This document shows, piece after piece, positions 4,701 through 7,972 of a stretch of 7,972 bases of DNA. The stretch spans positions 1 to 7,972 of the forward strand of contig JAHFQL010000054.1 in the NCBI GenBank assembly GCA_023259315.1. Direction: 5' to 3'. Below the pieces are notes generated by a model. It searched no databases. It worked only from the letters and a program-made list of their open reading frames with translations, and was not told where the DNA came from. The stretch's first letter is position 1. Every line of letters begins with the position of its first letter. Source of the DNA: Candidatus Woesearchaeota archaeon. Its GTDB lineage: Archaea; Nanoarchaeota; Nanoarchaeia; Woesearchaeales; GW2011-AR4. The position numbers were made by a program, and so were the translations under genes.

Positions 4701-5351
4701 ATGCGGTACATAACCTTATTTAATATTGTTCTGATTATTTTATTGCCATTATTGCTTTTTCTTTTGGTGTTTTATTTTACTGCTTTTGACGATTCTTTTT
4801 ACCAAGAAAAATTTTTACAGTATGAAGTTAATAAGAATGTTCCAGATGCAATCCAATTGCATTACAAAGTGATAGATTTTGTTCTGGGGAAAGGCATAGG
4901 GCTTCCAAAACAGTTTAATGAGAGAGAAATCAAGCATCTTTGGGATGTCAGGAACGCAATATCAAAATCAAAAATATTGCTGCGTGCATTGTTAATATCG
5001 TTTATCTTATTATTGATATTGTCTGCATATCTGCTAAAATCAAAAGATAGATTCATAAAATTTTTGAGTGGTATTCTTTTTTTTGGTGGTTTGCTCACGA
5101 TAATTATTGCAGCATTCTTATTTTTATTTATCAAATCAAATTTTTCACCAACTTTCGAGACATTTCATATGGTGCTATTTAAAAGTGGCACTTACACTTT
5201 TGATCCTGCAAGGGAAATGATAGTAAACCTATACCCTGAGGGATTATTCATGGACTTGGGCATAAGAATATTAATATTGGTTATTACTGCCGCAGTAGTT
5301 ATTATATTGGTGGGGGCAGTTCTCATATTAAAAAACAAAAAGAATAAATAG
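4701..5351 (+). CDS. DUF1461-type integral membrane protein (TIGR01906-like)
   Basis: The 216-residue protein has about four transmembrane helices, near residues 7-27, 92-112, 118-145 and 187-210. Between helices 1 and 2 is a soluble loop with FNEREIKHLWDVRNAI (72-87), matching the ERE-x-HL-x-DV motif of DUF1461 proteins. Between helices 3 and 4 is FHMVLFKSGTYTFDP followed by EMIVNLYPEGLFMD, matching the H-x-x-F...FDP...L-x-P-E-x-F-x-D pattern of the same family. The topology puts both loops on the outer face. DUF1461 proteins are found in bacteria and archaea with no established function. The length is typical of the family. The ATG lies 1 nt after the stop of the charged protein and no independent promoter is seen. 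The TIM start codon follows 22 nt after this stop, so they may share a transcript. Confidence 0.8.
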   Translation: MRYITLFNIVLIILLPLLLFLLVFYFTAFDDSFYQEKFLQYEVNKNVPDAIQLHYKVIDFVLGKGIGLPKQFNEREIKHLWDVRNAISKSKILLRALLISFILLLILSAYLLKSKDRFIKFLSGILFFGGLLTIIIAAFLFLFIKSNFSPTFETFHMVLFKSGTYTFDPAREMIVNLYPEGLFMDLGIRILILVITAAVVIILVGAVLILKNKKNK

Positions 5352-5373
5352 AAATGATTTTTTGAAATATGAA

Positions 5374-6156
5374 ATGAAAAAACTAATTGCCGCAAACTGG
5401 AAGATGAACAAGACTGTTGCAGAATCCGTTTCTACAGTCAAGGAATTGAAAAGTCTGGTCAAAACGCAAAAAAAAGTGGATATTGTTGTTTGCCCGGCTT
5501 TTACTGCATTGAGTGCGGTTTCCAAAGAGCTTAAAGGAAGCAGCATAAAACTTGGCGCGCAAAACATGCATTTTGAAAGTGCTGGAGCATATACTGGCGA
5601 AATCTCACCTTTGATGCTAAAAAATATCGGATGCGGGTTTGTAATTTTGGGCCATTCCGAAAGAAGGGAATTTTTTCATGAGGATGATTTGCTGATAAAC
5701 AAGAAAATTATTTCAGCGCTTAACCACTCATTAAATCCTATACTTTGCGTTGGCGAGACTCTTGAGCAAAAGAACTCAAACAAAACAAGAGAAGTCATAG
5801 ACAAACAATTGAGAAACGGCCTTGTCAATATACCGGCGTTGCACATGAAAAATATCAATGTTGCATACGAGCCAGTTTGGGCAATAAGTAGAGGCAATAC
5901 AAACCAGAAATCTGCTATCCCTAAAGATGCGGAAGACAGTCATCAGTTCATAAGGGGTGTTATTGAAAACATGTTCGACAGGAAAACAGCAGAAAATACA
6001 AGAGTTTTGTATGGAGGTAGCATGAAGCCTGAGAATGCAAAAGAACTGCTTTCCATGCCAAATGTGGATGGCGGCTTGGTCGGAAATGCTTCACTTGACG
6101 CCAAAAGTTTTGCTAAGATAACAAAAGCAGCGAATGATTATGGCACTTCCACATAG
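5374..6156 (+). CDS. tpiA: Triosephosphate isomerase
   Basis: It interconverts dihydroxyacetone phosphate and glyceraldehyde 3-phosphate in glycolysis/gluconeogenesis. Starting at ATG 5374 (MKKLIAANWKMNK) the protein has 260 residues; the TTG at 5362 would add four residues and is not favoured. Catalytic and binding motifs are intact: N8 and K10 in AANWKMN, H94 in ILGHSERREFF, CVGE, E166 in VAYEPVWAI, YGGSMKPEN and DGGLVGNASL (phosphate binding). The 250-260 residue length is that of bacterial/eukaryotic TIM; most archaeal TIMs are shorter, near 220-230, so a bacterial-type origin is likely. The active-site loop 6, usually AIGTGK followed by T/A, is here AISRGNTNQKSAIPKDA, with GTG lost and about four residues inserted. 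There is no Shine-Dalgarno; the gene lies 22 nt after the DUF1461 gene. Its end overlaps the convergent pilin-like gene by 19 nt. Confidence 0.96.
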   Translation: MKKLIAANWKMNKTVAESVSTVKELKSLVKTQKKVDIVVCPAFTALSAVSKELKGSSIKLGAQNMHFESAGAYTGEISPLMLKNIGCGFVILGHSERREFFHEDDLLINKKIISALNHSLNPILCVGETLEQKNSNKTREVIDKQLRNGLVNIPALHMKNINVAYEPVWAISRGNTNQKSAIPKDAEDSHQFIRGVIENMFDRKTAENTRVLYGGSMKPENAKELLSMPNVDGGLVGNASLDAKSFAKITKAANDYGTST

Positions 6157-6671
6157 AATTTCTGTATTGGAACATACAACCCGCTTGCTGTCTTTATCTG
6201 CACATTAAAAATGTAAGTGCCAGATATTGCATTTGCAGGAACCTCAACGGCTATACCAATTTTTGCTTCTTCATTTTTCTTGATTGCAACAGTTCTTGGC
6301 GCTGTAGGGTTTAATATTAATGGAGGATTTGTAATTGGCGTATTGTCTTTTTTGTAGCCAAGCGGATTTGGATAAGAGACAGTTATTTCAAAATTTTGGT
6401 CGTTAATTACGTTAACTATCTTGACGCCAAAAATATCATAGCTTTTCTTCTGGATTGTCTTCCTGTCAGTGCCGATGCAGACTCTTGCAGAGCCGTCGCA
6501 TGCAAGGTCGCTTATTTTCTCGTCAAGGTCTTTGAAGGTAAGCTCCCTTATGTCAGTGACTTCCTTGGAAAGCTTTGATATAAACAAGACGCCAAAGCCG
6601 AATATGACCAATGTCAGTATAATCACAACAAGAAAATTAAGTGACAATTCAATGGATTTCTTATTCAGCAT
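6138..6671 (-). CDS. Second pilin-like secreted/membrane-anchored protein
   Basis: The 177-residue protein has the same plan as the one at 2098-2667. A charged head (MLNKKSIE) leads into the hydrophobic helix LSLNFLVVIILTLVIFGFGV (9-28), then a charged helical stalk (about 33-56), two cysteines (C58, C65) that could pair, and a beta-rich domain with FGVKIVNV (81-88) and the end pattern AISGTYIFNVQIKTASG followed by FYVEV. Prepilin-peptidase processing near the KK/S boundary and export of the C-terminal domain are inferred. The gene follows the Cys-rich lipoprotein with a single base between the stop (TAA) and this ATG, and it has no promoter or convincing Shine-Dalgarno of its own, so it is translated by coupling. 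Its last 19 nt overlap the end of the convergent TIM gene. A role as a minor pilin or envelope subunit is likely but unproven. Confidence 0.75.
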   Translation of the reverse strand: MLNKKSIELSLNFLVVIILTLVIFGFGVLFISKLSKEVTDIRELTFKDLDEKISDLACDGSARVCIGTDRKTIQKKSYDIFGVKIVNVINDQNFEITVSYPNPLGYKKDNTPITNPPLILNPTAPRTVAIKKNEEAKIGIAVEVPANAISGTYIFNVQIKTASGLYVPIQKFYVEVP

Positions 6672-6672
6672 T

Positions 6673-7494
6673 TTATTCAGTTCTCACAAGGAAAACTGGC
6701 TTGGCGGGGGCAAAAAACCTGTCCCTTACTGGCTCTTCTTTGTACAATGTAGTGCCATCAGCAGCTCTGCCGTTCGGCACATTTTTTCCATGGGTATAAT
6801 CAATATTGTATCTGATTGAGCCGGCTTCCTCAACTTCCTGTGGCTTGTAATCCAGATTTAATGGCACATCTATAGTAACTGAGTCACCAACACTGTTTAT
6901 GACACTGTCAAGACTTTTTTCTGCAATCAAAAGCTCTGACCTTGACGTGGCTCCGGTGAACAATATTTTGACGCCTAATATATGAAGCGGAAGAACCATG
7001 TCTTTGCTTGTATCATCCAGAGTGAGTTTAATCTCAAAAGAGTCTCTTCTCATGTCAAAGGGCTTGTCGTACCTCACAACAAAGCTTGCTTTGAAGTATG
7101 CAGCGTTTATGGCGTCAAGGAAATTTTGTGATGTAACATCTTTTCTTTCAACACCCAATGCACACCTGTTCTCAAAATCGCAAAAGTAGTGGGCGTATAG
7201 CGCATCTTCCATTTTTCCTGTAACTTTGACTTGTGGCTTGCCTTCGCATTTCCCATAATCCTGCGGGCATGTGCATCGGTTGCCTAGCCTTCCATTTTCC
7301 AGCTGGTCTTTAATGCCATTGCCGCAGCAGTTTGCCTGTGGCGTATAGGCACATTTTTTGACTTCGCATTTGGATATTTGGCACATCTTAAGCTCGCAAT
7401 CAGAATTTTTGCTGCACTCTGCTTTCGAGCATGAGCTGATAACTAGTGTCGAAGCCAAAATCAAAAAAAACAGAACTGGTTTGTTTATTCTTAT
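6673..7494 (-). CDS. Cys-rich putative lipoprotein, apparent ATA start
   Basis: With the start at ATA 7494 the product has 273 residues. It opens with R-I-N-K, a hydrophobic core PVLFFLILASTLV and the lipobox-like ISSC (C22), as in an archaeal lipoprotein signal. A TTG at 7464 in the same frame would begin inside the signal and has no Shine-Dalgarno, so it is disfavoured. Residues 22-83 hold twelve cysteines, including CCGNGIKD...ENG...CTCPQDYGKC, which resembles Cys-rich CGNG/CPQD repeats of secreted proteins; they probably form disulfides outside the cell. FCDFENRCALG adds two more. The remainder (about 130-273) is beta-rich, with DSFEIKLTLDD and LPLHILGVKILFTG, and ends AKPVFLVRTE. It has its own TATA, and the pilin-like gene follows after 1 nt, so the pair is an operon. 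I do not recognise a named family. A surface role with the pilin-like protein is inferred. Confidence 0.7.
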   Translation of the reverse strand: MRINKPVLFFLILASTLVISSCSKAECSKNSDCELKMCQISKCEVKKCAYTPQANCCGNGIKDQLENGRLGNRCTCPQDYGKCEGKPQVKVTGKMEDALYAHYFCDFENRCALGVERKDVTSQNFLDAINAAYFKASFVVRYDKPFDMRRDSFEIKLTLDDTSKDMVLPLHILGVKILFTGATSRSELLIAEKSLDSVINSVGDSVTIDVPLNLDYKPQEVEEAGSIRYNIDYTHGKNVPNGRAADGTTLYKEEPVRDRFFAPAKPVFLVRTE

Positions 7495-7506
7495 CGTAAC
7501 CGCCTC
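7494..7506 (-). promoter_or_regulatory. Shine-Dalgarno that points to an ATA start codon
   Basis: On the minus strand AAGAGGCGGTTACGATA places GAGG (7506-7503) 8 nt before the ATA at 7494-7492. The site is a near match to GAGGTGA, and no ATG, GTG or TTG lies within working distance in frame. The signal peptide is only complete if translation begins at this ATA, or at the next ATA at 7488. Confidence 0.5.
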
Positions 7507-7530
7507 TTGCTAGAATTTTTATTTAACTTG

Positions 7531-7548
7531 TATATAAATTTATTGACA
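7531..7548 (-). promoter_or_regulatory. Promoter of the lipoprotein/pilin-like operon
   Basis: On the minus strand CAATAAATTTATATACAAG contains TTTATATA (7538-7531). It predicts transcription starting near 7508-7512, giving a leader of about 15 nt that still includes the GAGG Shine-Dalgarno. This is one of the few promoters in the window with a leader, matching the presence of a Shine-Dalgarno. Confidence 0.5.
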
Positions 7549-7560
7549 GATTTGGTGCAG

Positions 7561-7580
7561 GAAAGAAATATTTAAATATT
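7561..7580 (+). promoter_or_regulatory. Promoter of the small Cys/His protein, palindromic TATA
   Basis: GAAAGAAATATTTAAATATT combines a purine-rich BRE-like start with the TATA TATTTAAATA. Residues 7567-7580 (AATATTTAAATATT) form a perfect 14-bp palindrome. The ATG at 7645 is about 70 nt away, so the leader would be about 45-50 nt with a Shine-Dalgarno. The symmetry could let the element work in both directions or bind a dimeric regulator. Confidence 0.45.
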
Positions 7581-7644
7581 CTAAAAAAAGTGTGTCTTTC
7601 TGGAACTTAGAAAATACTAATTTGTTAAAAAAGAGGTGGTAGGG

Positions 7645-7860
7645 ATGCTGTGCAATTGCAACTATGATAAGACTAAACTTCTTGCAAAGCTTTCCAAGAT
7701 GCATAGTTTCGTCGAGAAAAACGCAGTCAAGGACGCTGAAAAAGACGGCCATCCATTGTGCGCGGAAGAATACAAAGAGCTCAAACAGGATTTGGAAAGG
7801 CACATGGAAAAGTTAAGAATGGCAATAGAAGGCCTTTCCAGAGAGGGAAAGTTCTGGTAA
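7645..7860 (+). CDS. Small Cys/His-containing helical protein
   Basis: The 71-residue product starts MLCNCNYDKTKLLAKLSKMH and is almost all helical and charged afterwards, with GHPLCAEEYKELKQDLERHM in the middle and GLSREGKFW at the end. C3, C5, the His in KMH and GHPLC, and the Cys of PLC could bind a metal ion, though no standard zinc motif is formed. Two helices joined at the GHPLC turn (near residues 38-42) suggest a helical hairpin. It is cytoplasmic with no hydrophobic segment. The start is fixed by GAGGTGGT (7633-7640) about 5 nt before ATG 7645; a GTG at 7636 lies inside that site and is rejected. It is transcribed away from the lipoprotein operon. The sequence feels like a conserved small archaeal protein, but I cannot name a family. 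Confidence 0.72.
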   Translation: MLCNCNYDKTKLLAKLSKMHSFVEKNAVKDAEKDGHPLCAEEYKELKQDLERHMEKLRMAIEGLSREGKFW

Positions 7861-7972
7861 AAATTCAACATTAATAAATTTGATTATCAATTTAAAAATA
7901 TAGTCGGACATTATTAAATGAAAATTTATTAACAATCCTTGAGCGACTCTTAAATGTTTGTAAGCTTTGCAC
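7861..7972. other. Intergenic end of window, no clear gene
   Basis: This AT-rich stretch has no convincing ORF. TTTAAAAATATA (7891-7902) and TTTATTAA (7926-7933) are TATA-like. The second is about 24 nt before an ATG at 7953 that opens MFVSFA and runs off the window, which would match the leaderless pattern seen elsewhere, but six codons cannot establish a gene. Confidence 0.3.

Noticed and set aside
5362..5373. TTG at 5362 as the start of triosephosphate isomerase.
   Set aside because: The ATG at 5374 gives the usual MKKLIAANWKMN beginning; the extra four residues match nothing in the family.
7892..7972. A minus-strand frame open from the window edge that includes GLLINFHL in one reading, faintly like QueA-type NFH motifs.
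   Set aside because: The match is a few residues only, and the frame runs on into the antisense of the 71-residue gene. No gene can be supported.
1..7972. CRISPR array, tRNA, rRNA, insertion sequence, toxin-antitoxin pair or phage genes.
   Set aside because: No regularly spaced repeats, cloverleaf, transposase motifs or terminal repeats were seen on reading both strands.

Overview
The window looks like a piece of an AT-rich archaeal chromosome, most likely from a DPANN-type lineage (Woesearchaeota/Pacearchaeota-like; this placement is inference). Support comes from an archaeal-type ribosomal protein L10e, BRE/TATA promoters placed about 25 nt before start codons (leaderless transcripts), two small secreted proteins with archaeal prepilin-like N-termini, and an archaeal NYN/LabA-type nuclease. 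No rRNA, tRNA, CRISPR array, insertion sequence or phage gene was seen.

Layout. 1-1457 (+) is damaged. An unrecognised helical protein (about 43-394) and an alpha/beta-hydrolase (lipase/PGAP1-like, about 351-1457) can only be read by changing frame at about five places, although the hydrolase catalytic motifs survive. 1458-1982 (-) is an intact L10e gene, abutting the hydrolase stop with no spacer. A divergent promoter region (1983-2097) separates it from a pilin-like gene (2098-2667) and a two-helix membrane protein (2688-2900), followed by a T-tract. 3023-3692 (+) is a tight pair: a 52-residue zinc ribbon missing from a long-ORF view, and an NYN-domain nuclease whose ribosome binding site lies in the end of the zinc-ribbon gene. 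3735-4058 is a thioredoxin with its own promoter. 4120-6156 (+) is a probable operon: a 52-residue protein, a very charged 135-residue protein, a DUF1461-type membrane protein, and a bacterial-length triosephosphate isomerase with an altered loop 6. 6138-7494 (-) is a second secreted-protein operon: a Cys-rich putative lipoprotein, with an apparent ATA start, followed 1 nt later by a second pilin-like protein. 7645-7860 (+) is a small Cys/His-containing helical protein. The last 110 bases hold no clear gene.

How the parts may work together. The envelope theme is strong: two pilin-like proteins of similar architecture in separate operons, one with a Cys-rich lipoprotein and one with a small membrane protein, plus DUF1461 and a decayed secreted hydrolase. 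The housekeeping functions are translation (L10e), redox (thioredoxin) and glycolysis (TIM). The zinc ribbon/NYN pair is the best candidate for an undescribed functional unit, probably acting on RNA. The most surprising sequence features are the clustered frameshifts in 1-1457, the ATA start, the loop-6 insertion in TIM, and an 8-codon upstream ORF that ends directly at the pilin-like start codon.
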